DNA of 64,000 bases from an uncultured Lachnospiraceae bacterium (lineage in GTDB: Bacteria; Bacillota; Clostridia; Lachnospirales; Lachnospiraceae): the NCBI GenBank assembly GCA_910586095.1, contig CAJUHQ010000003.1, forward strand, positions 11,959 to 75,958. Direction: 5' to 3'. Numbering within the stretch: position 1 is the stretch's first letter; each line of letters opens with the position of its first letter. A program made the translations under genes and the position numbers. Below the pieces are notes generated by a model. That model ran no database searches, was not told the DNA's origin, and saw nothing but the letters and a program-made list of their open reading frames with translations. Below are positions 7,746 through 16,966 of this stretch, piece by piece.

Positions 7746-8834
7746 ATGATTTCGAATCAGATTATGCAGAACACGATTGAAGGAATTAAGGCAATCGCAA
7801 GAGTCGAACTTTATGTAGCTGATATTGACGGCAAGCTGGTGGCATCTACAAAGACTACGAGGAATAGCTTTGAAGATTCTGTACTTGAATTCGTAAAGTC
7901 CGCCGCAGATAGCCAAGAGATACAAGGATGCCAATTTTTTAAGTTGTATGACGAACAACAGCTTGAGTATGTGCTGATAGCCAGTGATGCTGGTGAAAAT
8001 GCATATATGGTTGGGAAATTGGCGGTGTTTCAACTGCAAAATCTGATGGTGGCATACAAGGAACGGTTTGACAAGGATAATTTTATCAAAAATCTTTTGC
8101 TCGACAACCTGCTTTTGGTTGATATTTATAGCCGTTCTAAGAAACTTCATATCCAAGCAGATGTAAAACGTGTGGTGTTAATTGTTGAGTCACCAAATGG
8201 CAAGGATGCAAATGTACTTGAGAAAGTGCGAGAAAATTTTGGACAAAATGGTAAAGATTTTGTCACAGCGGTCGATGAAAATAATGTGATTGTAGTTAAG
8301 GAAGTGTCAGACAGTGAGACTAATCGCGACATTGATAAGTATGCTAGGAATATAGAGGACAGTTTAGTCAAGGACGGAATCAAAGATGTACATATTTCTT
8401 ATGGCACCAATGTGAAGGAGATCAAAGAGGTTAGCCGCTCTTATAAAGAGGCGAAGATGGCGCTAGATGTCGGCAAGATTTTCTTTGCAGAAAGAGATAT
8501 TATAGCGTACAGTGAATTGGGTATTGGCAGGCTGATCTATCAGCTTCCTATTCCACTTTGCAAAATGTTTATCAAGGAAATATTTGGTGGAAAAAGCCCC
8601 GATGATTTTGATGAGGAAACGTTGACAACGATCAATAAATTTTTTGAGAACTCTTTGAATGTCTCAGAGACATCACGTCAATTATTTATTCATAGAAACA
8701 CACTGGTGTATCGGTTAGATAAACTTCAAAAGAGTACAGGGCTTGATCTGAGAGTATTTGAGGATGCCATTACCTTTAAAATTGCATTGATGGTAGTGCG
8801 TTATATGAAATATATGGAATCGTTTGAATATTAA
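7746..8834 (+). CDS. PucR/CdaR-type helix-turn-helix regulator
   Basis: This 362-aa protein ends in the PucR-type helix-turn-helix (TINKFFENSLNVSETSRQ, then LFIHRNTLVYRLDKLQ), preceded by a region resembling the GGDEF-like CdaR domain. The first ~120 residues resemble a sugar-diacid-recognition type sensor domain (ELYVADIDGKLVAST). Such proteins control carbon or nitrogen catabolic genes, but the ligand and target are unknown. It is a single gene with GGAGAG before the ATG. No clear terminator separates it from ftsE, which follows after 221 bp. Confidence 0.8.
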   Translation: MISNQIMQNTIEGIKAIARVELYVADIDGKLVASTKTTRNSFEDSVLEFVKSAADSQEIQGCQFFKLYDEQQLEYVLIASDAGENAYMVGKLAVFQLQNLMVAYKERFDKDNFIKNLLLDNLLLVDIYSRSKKLHIQADVKRVVLIVESPNGKDANVLEKVRENFGQNGKDFVTAVDENNVIVVKEVSDSETNRDIDKYARNIEDSLVKDGIKDVHISYGTNVKEIKEVSRSYKEAKMALDVGKIFFAERDIIAYSELGIGRLIYQLPIPLCKMFIKEIFGGKSPDDFDEETLTTINKFFENSLNVSETSRQLFIHRNTLVYRLDKLQKSTGLDLRVFEDAITFKIALMVVRYMKYMESFEY

Positions 8835-9055
8835 AAATGGTTGCGTTTCTGAGTCATTTCATGTAGTATTAGGTAATAGCTGACAAGGTGTTGTGAGTAA
8901 TCTTTAAAAAGATGTAGTAAAAAACAAATTGTTCACGAATGTGAATGTTGTTTGTGATGCAAATTTATGCTTATTCACAGGCTGAGCAAGGAACATGGTT
9001 ATGGATTTGGAAAGAAATGAGAAAAAGGTTTTTATAATATTGTAGAGGTGGAGTT

Positions 9056-9793
9056 TTGAAGAGTACAGGGACAAGAAGGCGTCAAGGCGCAAGCAACAGT
9101 GATGCTGCCATATTGCTAGAACACGTAAGTAAGTCATATACAGTCGGCATACCAGCATTAAATGATGTAAACTTGCATATAAATAAAGGAGAATTTGTGT
9201 TTATCGTAGGAGATAGTGGCTCTGGAAAATCTACACTAATCAAGCTTCTTCTTCGGGAGCTTCTGCCCACATCGGGGAGAATTATGGTAAATGGTACAGA
9301 TGTAGTCAGGCTCAAACGACGCAATATTCCCAAATTTAGAAGAAGTTTAGGAGTAGTGTTTCAGGATTTTAGACTGTTAAAGGACAGAAATGTCTATGAG
9401 AACGTGGCGTTTGCGCAACGTATTATACAGAAACCTAACCGTGAGATTCGCAGAAATGTACCTTCTATTTTGTCTATGGTAGGTCTTGCAGGCAAGTATA
9501 AGGCACGGCCCAAACAGCTTTCAGGAGGAGAACAGCAAAGAGTGGCTCTTGCGCGAGCACTTGTCAACAAGCCACAAATATTGCTTGCAGATGAGCCTAC
9601 AGGAAATCTAGATCCTAAAAATTCATGGGAGATTATGAACCTGTTGGAAAAAATCAATAATAATGGAACCACTGTTCTGGTAGTCACACATAACCGTGAG
9701 ATTGTAAATGCCATGCAGAAGAGGGTTATCACAATGAAGAAAGGCATCGTTGTCAGTGATGAGGAAAAAGGTGGTTATATAGATGAGGATTAA
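9056..9793 (+). CDS. ftsE: Cell-division ABC ATPase FtsE
   Basis: This 245-aa ABC ATPase has Walker A GDSGSGKST at about residues 52-60, the signature LSGGEQQRVALARAL, and Walker B ILLADEPTGN. With FtsX it forms a membrane complex that activates cell-wall hydrolases at the septum or lateral wall. The start is TTG at 9056 after AGGTGGAG. It overlaps ftsX by 11 bp, a usual arrangement, and an EnvC-like hydrolase follows in the same run of genes, as expected for an FtsEX partner. Confidence 0.95.
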   Translation: MKSTGTRRRQGASNSDAAILLEHVSKSYTVGIPALNDVNLHINKGEFVFIVGDSGSGKSTLIKLLLRELLPTSGRIMVNGTDVVRLKRRNIPKFRRSLGVVFQDFRLLKDRNVYENVAFAQRIIQKPNREIRRNVPSILSMVGLAGKYKARPKQLSGGEQQRVALARALVNKPQILLADEPTGNLDPKNSWEIMNLLEKINNNGTTVLVVTHNREIVNAMQKRVITMKKGIVVSDEEKGGYIDED

Positions 9794-10679
9794 TACATTA
9801 TTTTATTGTATATGGCAAGGTATACGAAACATATTCAAAAACAAGTGGTTCACATTGGCATCAGTAGCGACAATCTCGGCATGTCTTTTTCTGTTTGGGA
9901 TTGTTTATTCTGTGTTGATTAATTTTCAATATGTTGTGAAAAATGCACAGCAAGGTGTTTGTGTCAGTGCATTGTTAAATGGCGATTTGAGTGAGGAACG
10001 AATTCAGGAGATTGCAGGAATGATCTCTAGAAGAACAGAGGTCAGCGAATCTGTGTATGTTACAGCAGAGGAGACATGGATTCAGTTTGCAGAGGATATG
10101 AAATTTGGTGATATTAGCTTCTATACCGAAAATCCACTAGAGGAGTGTGGTCATTTCGATATTTATATGGAAGATGTATCAATGCAGCCTGAACTTGTGA
10201 CTTATTTGGAGTCCATTGATGGGATTTGGAAAGTCAATCAGTCAGCACTCACAGCCCAGACGCTCACAGGTGTCAATGCCATTATCAGTTATGTGTCTGT
10301 CGGCATTGTCATCATTTTGTTTTTTGTGTCTATCTTTTTGATTAGCAATACAGTTACTATTGGAATCTCTGTCAGAAAAGAGGAGATACAGATCATGAAA
10401 TACATTGGTGCGACAGACTTTTTTACGCGTGCACCGTTTGTGATCGAGGGTATGATTATAGGCTTTATAGGCTCATTGATACCATTGGCGGCTGTGTATT
10501 TTATCTATAATGAAGCGATGATGTATGTTGCAGGTCGGTTTCCATTTTTGTCACAGCTTTTGGAATTTTTGCCTGTGCAAATGGTATTTACGTTCTTGAT
10601 GCCAGTATGTATTGGAATCGGAGTAGGAATTGGGTTTATAGGGAGCTTTACAACGGTTAGGAAGCATCTTAGTGTGTAA
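9783..10679 (+). CDS. ftsX: Cell-division membrane protein FtsX
   Basis: This 298-aa protein has the FtsX layout: one N-terminal membrane helix (~residues 24-46), an extracellular loop, then three helices (~167-190, 220-245 and 262-290) with the MacB-like sequence RKEEIQIMKYIGATDFFTRAPFVIEG. The extracellular loop normally contacts a peptidoglycan hydrolase or its coiled-coil activator. The next gene encodes such a protein. Confidence 0.94.
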   Translation: MRINTLFYCIWQGIRNIFKNKWFTLASVATISACLFLFGIVYSVLINFQYVVKNAQQGVCVSALLNGDLSEERIQEIAGMISRRTEVSESVYVTAEETWIQFAEDMKFGDISFYTENPLEECGHFDIYMEDVSMQPELVTYLESIDGIWKVNQSALTAQTLTGVNAIISYVSVGIVIILFFVSIFLISNTVTIGISVRKEEIQIMKYIGATDFFTRAPFVIEGMIIGFIGSLIPLAAVYFIYNEAMMYVAGRFPFLSQLLEFLPVQMVFTFLMPVCIGIGVGIGFIGSFTTVRKHLSV

Positions 10680-10723
10680 GGGACACAAAGGTTGAATGGT
10701 ATTGGTAATATAGGGGGATAAAT

Positions 10724-12025
10724 TTGTACAAGGGCACAAATTCGTGGACTGTCGGAAGCATGAAGGGATTAGTATGTATGCAAAAAAAGTGTAATTATAG
10801 GAGAAAAACAGCGGTTTTGATGGGAGTTGTCATGCTTGTCTTAGCTGTATCTGTGAGCATTTGTCCGTTTGTGAGCAGAGCGGACGAGGCTTCGGATTTG
10901 AAAAATAGTATCGAACAGAAACAGCAGGAGATCAAGGATGCACAGGATCAGAAGAAGCAACTCCAATCAGGTCTAACAGATGTCAAGTCCATTATCAATG
11001 AGCTAGAGGAAGCAAAAAGTAGCTTGGCGGCCTATGTCAAGCAGTTGGATGGAAATCTAGAACAGATACAGGCAAAGATTAATTCGCTGTCAGAGATGAT
11101 TACTCAAAAGGAAGCAGAACTTGTCGAGACAAAGGCAGAGCTCGAGGAAGCTCTAGCAAATGAGCAGACACAATATGAATCCATGAAACTGCGAATTAAG
11201 AGTATGTATGAGAGAGGAAGCAATTTTTATCTAGAAGCGATGCTCACAGCAGGATCATTTAGTGAGATGCTCAACAGGGCTGATTATATAGAACGGCTGT
11301 CTGCGTCAGATATGCGCAAGTTTGAGGAATTTCAAACGGCACGAGAGTATGTAGAGGTTTGTAAGGCACAATTAGAGACAGAACAGGAGCTTTTAGAGGA
11401 GGCAAAAAAAGATGTGGAGGCAGAGCAGGCCGCTCTCGAGAAGTTGATTGCACAAAAAGAGGCAGAAATTACAGCATATGAGGCGGATATCAACAACCGC
11501 GAGATGCTTGTCAAAGAGTATGAGGCGGAAATTGCTGCTCAAAATGCAGAGATTAAGGCGTTAGAGGATGCTGCTAAGACCTTGCAAAAGCAGCTTGAAC
11601 AAGCAAATGGCAAAAAAAATAAGTATGATGGTGGTATGTTTGCATGGCCGGCACCTTCTTATACACGTATATCCGATGATTATGGTGAGCGTATGCACCC
11701 AACACTCCATGTAAAACAATTTCATAACGGGGTGGATATGGCAGCACCAGGAGGTTCGCCCATCTTGGCAGCCTACAATGGCACGGTCACAGCAGCGGCA
11801 TACAGTACAACTATGGGTAACTATATTATGATTGACCACGGCGACAATCTTTATACCATTTATATGCACGCATCAAAATTGTATGTAAAACAAGGAGACC
11901 AAGTAGTAAAAGGACAAAAAATTGCGGCGGTTGGCACAACAGGACGATCTACAGGAAATCATCTTCACTTTAGCGTCCGATTAAACGGGAGTTATGTCAG
12001 TCCGTGGAACTATCTCAAAAAATAA
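10724..12025 (+). CDS. EnvC-like coiled-coil M23 peptidase
   Basis: This 433-aa secreted protein has a signal or anchor segment at about residues 27-50, a long coiled coil (~55-285) rich in E, Q and K, and a C-terminal LytM/M23 domain. HNGVDMAAPG supplies the first zinc ligands and GNHLHFSVR the HxH. Because the zinc ligands are present, it may be an active endopeptidase and not only an activator. The start is taken as TTG 10724 after AGGGGG. ATG 10760 and ATG 10778 are alternatives. It lies directly after ftsX, so it is the probable FtsEX-controlled hydrolase. Confidence 0.87.
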   Translation: MYKGTNSWTVGSMKGLVCMQKKCNYRRKTAVLMGVVMLVLAVSVSICPFVSRADEASDLKNSIEQKQQEIKDAQDQKKQLQSGLTDVKSIINELEEAKSSLAAYVKQLDGNLEQIQAKINSLSEMITQKEAELVETKAELEEALANEQTQYESMKLRIKSMYERGSNFYLEAMLTAGSFSEMLNRADYIERLSASDMRKFEEFQTAREYVEVCKAQLETEQELLEEAKKDVEAEQAALEKLIAQKEAEITAYEADINNREMLVKEYEAEIAAQNAEIKALEDAAKTLQKQLEQANGKKNKYDGGMFAWPAPSYTRISDDYGERMHPTLHVKQFHNGVDMAAPGGSPILAAYNGTVTAAAYSTTMGNYIMIDHGDNLYTIYMHASKLYVKQGDQVVKGQKIAAVGTTGRSTGNHLHFSVRLNGSYVSPWNYLKK

Positions 12026-12044
12026 AAAATAGAAAGGCATAGCA

Positions 12045-13358
12045 ATGCAGGATCAGTTTTTTAACGGAAATAACCCGAATAATACCAATCCATACAACCA
12101 TAACGGTAATCAAAAAAAGACGTCTAAGATAAGCACAAAATATTATTTGTTTGGATTGTTTACAGGGATGGCAGTCACTTTGATTGTGACATTGTTCTCT
12201 ATCAGTGTTATTCGATTTTATAGGCTAATAACATCTGCTCCAAGTGCTTCAGAAACTACAAATAGCAGTTCTTCGATTGATAGCATTACAGATACAAGTG
12301 TGAGAAGAAAACTATCTGTATTGGAAGATACAATACAGAAATACTTCTGGCAGGACGTGCAAGAAGAAACACTCGAAGATGGATTGTACAAGGGGCTTTT
12401 GGATTCGCTAGAAGATCCATATAGTGTGTATTATACCAATGAAGAGCTGATTGCACTTCAGCAGCAGACAGAAGGGATTTACTATGGAATAGGCGCGTAT
12501 ATTAGCCAAGATGTTGAGATGGGGTATGTTCGTATTTCTGGAGTCATCAAAAATACTCCTGCAGAGGAAAGCAATCTACAACAAGATGATTATATCTATA
12601 AAGTGAATGGCGAGGATATGCAAGGAAAGGACAGCGCCTATGTAGTGAGTAAGATCAAGGGGGAAGAAGGCACTTATGTAACAATTACAGTGGTTAGAGA
12701 AGGTGTTTCAGAACCCATTGATATTGATGTAGAACGCAGAAAGATAGAAAGTCCTACAGTGGAGTATACCATGTATGATAATGGTATGGCGTATATCCAA
12801 ATCACGGAGTTTGATTTGGTGACATCTGGACAGTTTGAGACAGCCTACAATCAGGCAAAAGATGAAGGCATGAAGGGACTGATTCTCGATCTGCGCAGCA
12901 ATCCTGGAGGCAATCTCTCGACAGTGTGCGAGATCGCGCGGATGATTCTCCCTAAAGGATTAATTGTGTACACAGAAGACAAATATGGTAAGCGTGAAGA
13001 ATACACCTGCAATGGTGCCAATCAGATTCAGGTGCCTTTGGTGGTACTTACAAATGGGTATAGTGCCAGTGCGTCGGAGATTCTTGCAGGTGCAGTCAAA
13101 GATTATGGGATAGGAAAGCTGGTAGGTACTACTACCTATGGCAAAGGGATCGTGCAAAAAGTGATTAATCTATCAGATGGATCAGCCATTAAACTTACAG
13201 TTAGTAGTTACTTTACTCCCAATGGCAACAACATTCATGAAATTGGTATAGAGCCAGATGTGGAGATTGCGTTTGATTCGGATCTTTATCAGCAAGGAAC
13301 AGACAATCAGATTGAAAAGGCAAAGGAAGTCTTAGCAGAGCTCATTGCAAATGGATGA
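12045..13358 (+). CDS. ctpA: Carboxy-terminal processing protease, S41 family
   Basis: This 437-aa protein has one membrane helix at about residues 37-60, a PDZ domain (~140-230) and an S41 catalytic domain. The nucleophile serine is in YSASASEILAGAV and the general-base lysine in TTYGKGIVQ. CtpA proteases trim or degrade exported proteins outside the membrane. It starts 20 bp after the EnvC-like gene. The ftsE-ftsX-M23-ctpA order is common in Firmicutes and suggests shared work on the cell wall. Confidence 0.92.
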   Translation: MQDQFFNGNNPNNTNPYNHNGNQKKTSKISTKYYLFGLFTGMAVTLIVTLFSISVIRFYRLITSAPSASETTNSSSSIDSITDTSVRRKLSVLEDTIQKYFWQDVQEETLEDGLYKGLLDSLEDPYSVYYTNEELIALQQQTEGIYYGIGAYISQDVEMGYVRISGVIKNTPAEESNLQQDDYIYKVNGEDMQGKDSAYVVSKIKGEEGTYVTITVVREGVSEPIDIDVERRKIESPTVEYTMYDNGMAYIQITEFDLVTSGQFETAYNQAKDEGMKGLILDLRSNPGGNLSTVCEIARMILPKGLIVYTEDKYGKREEYTCNGANQIQVPLVVLTNGYSASASEILAGAVKDYGIGKLVGTTTYGKGIVQKVINLSDGSAIKLTVSSYFTPNGNNIHEIGIEPDVEIAFDSDLYQQGTDNQIEKAKEVLAELIANG

Positions 13359-13413
13359 TTGTGTTTTGGATAAGAAACGTGACAAGAGTGCTTAGAATGA
13401 TAAAGGGGAATTT

Positions 13414-14010
13414 GTGAATAAGATAGATCTCAATAAACAGCAAAAAAGAAAAAATCTCTTAGACGCCGCATTTCGGTTTTTTACCAGCAAGGGGATACAT
13501 GATACCTCTATCTCAGATATTGTGCGAGATGCAGGAGTGGCAAAAGGAACCTTTTATCTGTATTTTAAGGATAAATATGACATTCGCAATAAACTGATCG
13601 CTTATAAGTCAAGCGAGATGTTTCGTGAGGCAGACGTCAAATTGAAACAGGCAGAGATTACAGATCCTGTTGAGAAAGTGATTTTTTTGGCAGATCATGT
13701 TATCAACCAGTTTGTGACGGACAGGATGCTTCTCAAATTTATCTCTAAGAAATTAAGTTGGGGAGTATTCAAGAACGTATTTATAGAAGGTGGTGGTAGT
13801 GATGATGGGGATTTTTATGATATCTACCACGCTGTATTTGAGGATGACAGTAAATATGAGAATACAGAAATTATGACCTTTATGATTGTGGAGTTGGTAA
13901 GTTCAACTTGCTATAGTTCTATATTGTATGGAGAACCTGTGGAAATTGATATTTTGAAACCATATATCTTTCGAGCGATTCGGCAGATTATGGCAACACA
14001 TGAAAGGTGA
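13414..14010 (+). CDS. TetR family regulator
   Basis: This 198-aa protein has an N-terminal TetR helix-turn-helix (GIHDTSISDIVRDAGVAKG, then TFYLYFKDKYDIRNKL) and an unassigned ligand domain. The start is GTG 13414 after AGGGGAA. It stands between ctpA and the flagellar gene flgM, with the sigma-28 promoter of flgM just downstream. I cannot tell whether it controls either neighbour. Confidence 0.85.
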   Translation: MNKIDLNKQQKRKNLLDAAFRFFTSKGIHDTSISDIVRDAGVAKGTFYLYFKDKYDIRNKLIAYKSSEMFREADVKLKQAEITDPVEKVIFLADHVINQFVTDRMLLKFISKKLSWGVFKNVFIEGGGSDDGDFYDIYHAVFEDDSKYENTEIMTFMIVELVSSTCYSSILYGEPVEIDILKPYIFRAIRQIMATHER

Positions 14011-14050
14011 CTACTACATTAAATACAACCGATAAATTTGTTTGTAACTA

Positions 14051-14078
14051 TAAAGTAAATCAAAAATTAACCGATAAA
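14051..14078 (+). promoter_or_regulatory. Sigma-28 promoter of the flgM operon
   Basis: TAAA, 16 nt, CCGATAAA. A second CCGATAAA lies about 40 bp upstream at 14028 but has no matching -35. Confidence 0.7.
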
Positions 14079-14209
14079 TTAAGTATAAAAGGAAACGGTC
14101 ATCATATATAGCCTGTCATTAATCAGGTCGCATGACCATCCATGTTGTGAAAGTGCTTTTTACTTTCACAAAAAAGTTATACGTTGAACGAAGGAAGGAG
14201 GAGTCCGAT

Positions 14210-14491
14210 ATGCGTATAGATGCTTATAACCAAATACAGCAGATGTATGGTGCAAAAAAAGTGGCAAAGACTGAGGAGAAGAAGCCATCATCAGCAAGTT
14301 TTAAAGATCAGCTTATGCTTTCAGCCGCAGCCCAGGATACTGCCATAGCAAAGCAGGCAGTCGCCAATACTCCAGATGTGCGTGAAGATCTTGTAAATTC
14401 CTTGAAGGAGCAAATCCATAACGGAACCTACGAGGTTGATACAGAAGACTTTGCTGGGAGACTGTTAGAGAAATATAGCGGATTATTTTAA
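14210..14491 (+). CDS. flgM: Anti-sigma-28 factor FlgM
   Basis: This 93-aa protein begins MRIDAYNQIQQMYGAKK and has the typical FlgM C-terminal helices (VREDLVNSLKEQIHNGTYEV, then DTEDFAGRLLEKYSG). FlgM binds sigma-28 and is exported once the hook is complete, which frees the sigma factor. The start at 14210 has AAGGAGGAG upstream. A longer frame from 14132 adds an unrelated leader peptide. It heads the flgM-flgN-flgK-flgK2-flgL run. Confidence 0.93.
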   Translation: MRIDAYNQIQQMYGAKKVAKTEEKKPSSASFKDQLMLSAAAQDTAIAKQAVANTPDVREDLVNSLKEQIHNGTYEVDTEDFAGRLLEKYSGLF

Positions 14492-14582
14492 AGGCACTAG
14501 GATTGAATAGGGGAGAGAACTGCTAGTGTCAATAAAAGACAAATATAATGTGTCATGACAGGATGAAAAGGAAGGTGCATAA

Positions 14583-15101
14583 GTGGCAAGCTTATTGGAA
14601 AACCTGATTGAAGTGCTCAGCAGCGAGAATGAAGCTTATGAGAAGTTGATAAGTCTTGCTGAGAGCAAAACTCCTGCCATTGTAGCGGGAGATATTGAGA
14701 AACTTGCAAAAATCACGGAGGATGAACAAGAGATCGTAGGCACAATCCAAGGAATGGAGAAGCAAAGAAATAAATTTCTGGCTGATATTGCCAACGTAGT
14801 GAACAAGGATGTTACATCATTGAAACTATTAGACCTGATTCAGATGCTCGAGAAGATGCCTGACCAGCAAAAATTGCTGGAGGGAATTCAAAAACGTTTG
14901 AGAGTTACCATAGACCAGCTAAAAGCAATCAACGATAAAAATCAAATGCTATTGGCGGATAAACTTGAAATGGTAGATTTTAATCTCAACATGATACGAG
15001 CTATGAAGTCTGCGCCGCAAACAGCCAATTACTCAAAAGATGCATATACAAACGGGCAAGCGCTTGGTATCTTTCATGGTGGTTTCGACGCAAAACAATA
15101 A
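14583..15101 (+). CDS. flgN: Flagellar export chaperone FlgN
   Basis: This 172-aa helical protein belongs to the FlgN family (LLENLIEVLSSENEAYEKLI, then AESKTPAIVAGDIEKLAKI). FlgN keeps the hook-associated proteins FlgK and FlgL unfolded for export. Both follow directly, as is usual. The start is GTG 14583 after AAGGAAGGTG. Confidence 0.88.
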   Translation: MASLLENLIEVLSSENEAYEKLISLAESKTPAIVAGDIEKLAKITEDEQEIVGTIQGMEKQRNKFLADIANVVNKDVTSLKLLDLIQMLEKMPDQQKLLEGIQKRLRVTIDQLKAINDKNQMLLADKLEMVDFNLNMIRAMKSAPQTANYSKDAYTNGQALGIFHGGFDAKQ

Positions 15102-15125
15102 CGGCGAAACGCGAGGAGAGATACC

Positions 15126-16928
15126 ATGTCTTTATTTGGAGCATTATTTATAGGTGATAGTGGCATACGCACATCACAAAATGCGCTCAATACTGTAGCG
15201 CACAACTTATCTAATATGAATACAATCGGATATGTACGTCAGCAAGTGATGCAATCCGATACTACATATTCTAATCCGAACAGTTCCGTCAGAGGGTTTA
15301 ACAACCAGATCGGAGACGGTGTCAAATATTCTGAGTGCAGACACGTCAGAGATACTTTTCTTGATGCAGATTACCGCGACAAAGCGGGCAGATTATCCTA
15401 CTATGAAGTTTCATATGCATCTGTTCTTGAGATTGAGGACATTTTGGGCGAATTTGATGACTCCGCTTTTAGTAAGTCTGTCAAAAACTTTTGGACATCA
15501 ATGCAAGAGTTGGCAAAAAGCCCTAATGATCCTACCAATATTTCAATGTTGGTATCACGGGCAGCAAGCTTTATTGAAAATGCAACATCTGTGTATAAAT
15601 CATTCCAAGAATATCAAGACAATTTAAATAGACAGGTCAAAAATGCGATTAACAATATTAATGCTATAGGAAAGCGCATCCATGAATTGAACAGAGAGAT
15701 TTCTAAGATTGAGGTCGGAGGCGTTGAGAATGCAAACGATCTTCGCGATGAGCGCGATGCTTTGTTAGACACACTCTCAGAATATGGTAATATCAAATAC
15801 CATGAAGATGAGAATAGTGTTGTGACAGTTCGATTTAATGGAACAGATTTTGTGACACAGGACAGAGCGTTTGAGATGAAAACGCTCACAGATGAAAAAA
15901 CCGGATACGTGACACCGTATTGGGAGCACAATGTCATGTATAAGACAACTGCAAGTGGAGAGAGAATTCCAGACTATTCTTCTGCATATGTGTTTGATCT
16001 CACAGAGGAGATTTCAACTAAGAGAGACACAGATGTCGGATCGCTTAGGGCACTGCTTTTAGCGCGTGGCGATCATGTTGCAGATTATACAGATATGGAT
16101 ATTTCTATGTGTACAGAGAGAAAACTTCAGGCACTAGGAATAACCGCAGAGGAGTATAACAGCGAATACGGACTGGAATATTATAATAAATATATTTCTA
16201 ACTCGATTGTGATGAATATCGAGGCAGAGTTCGATCATTTAATCAATGTCATTTCGACGACAGTTAATAAAGTATTAGCAGAAAACTGCGATCCTGTGAG
16301 CGGATATCTGTGCAATGAAGATGGCTCACCAATGCAGATTTTCTTAAAGAAATCTTCCAATCCATACGAGAAAGTCATGCTTTCAGACAAGGAAGTAGAT
16401 CTCCTTCGTGCACAAGGTGTAGAGCTTCATCAGGTATATGATTCAAATAAGAAGCCTATTACAGGAATGTATTGGAAGTTTGTTGGAGAAGAGGGTGACA
16501 ATAAGTTCTCACTCTATAACTGCTCTAATTTGAAAATCAACCAAAAACTGTTACAAACACCTTCACTTCTTGGCTTTAAGAAGGAGGAAGAGTCGGTTGA
16601 CTTTAATCTAGGTGAGAAATTTGTGCAGGCTTTCGAGAAGGCAGAAATTTATCTCAATCCTCATGCTACCGCACCAACTACATTTGAGAATTGCTATATT
16701 GATTTAGTCAATGGATTTGCCACAGTAGGAAATGTGTGTAAAGGGTATTATGAATATGGGCAGCTTGCCTTAGAGCAATCTGAGAATGAGCGCCAAACTG
16801 TAATTGGAGTATCCTCAGATGAAGAGCTAGAGCATATGCTTATGTATCAAAATGCATACAATGCAGCAAGTCGGTATATCAATGTGGTGAACGATCTGTT
16901 AGACACTTTGCTTGGAATGGGTGCATAG
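15126..16928 (+). CDS. flgK: Hook-filament junction protein FlgK, copy 1
   Basis: This 600-aa protein has the FlgK termini. The N-terminal Flg_bb_rod-like segment is SQNALNTVAHNLSNMNTIGY (residues ~18-37), and the C-terminal segment is ELEHMLMYQNAYNAASRYI near the end. FlgK (HAP1) caps the hook and joins it to the filament. The middle is enlarged relative to Bacillus FlgK (~500 aa). A second FlgK-like gene follows after 38 bp. Confidence 0.9.
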   Translation: MSLFGALFIGDSGIRTSQNALNTVAHNLSNMNTIGYVRQQVMQSDTTYSNPNSSVRGFNNQIGDGVKYSECRHVRDTFLDADYRDKAGRLSYYEVSYASVLEIEDILGEFDDSAFSKSVKNFWTSMQELAKSPNDPTNISMLVSRAASFIENATSVYKSFQEYQDNLNRQVKNAINNINAIGKRIHELNREISKIEVGGVENANDLRDERDALLDTLSEYGNIKYHEDENSVVTVRFNGTDFVTQDRAFEMKTLTDEKTGYVTPYWEHNVMYKTTASGERIPDYSSAYVFDLTEEISTKRDTDVGSLRALLLARGDHVADYTDMDISMCTERKLQALGITAEEYNSEYGLEYYNKYISNSIVMNIEAEFDHLINVISTTVNKVLAENCDPVSGYLCNEDGSPMQIFLKKSSNPYEKVMLSDKEVDLLRAQGVELHQVYDSNKKPITGMYWKFVGEEGDNKFSLYNCSNLKINQKLLQTPSLLGFKKEEESVDFNLGEKFVQAFEKAEIYLNPHATAPTTFENCYIDLVNGFATVGNVCKGYYEYGQLALEQSENERQTVIGVSSDEELEHMLMYQNAYNAASRYINVVNDLLDTLLGMGA

Positions 16929-16966
16929 ATTGAAATAAGGTAGTGTGTTAAGAAAGGAGAATATCA

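Noticed and set aside
14028..14035. Second CCGATAAA upstream of flgM
   Set aside because: No -35 element at proper spacing, unlike the site at 14051-14078.
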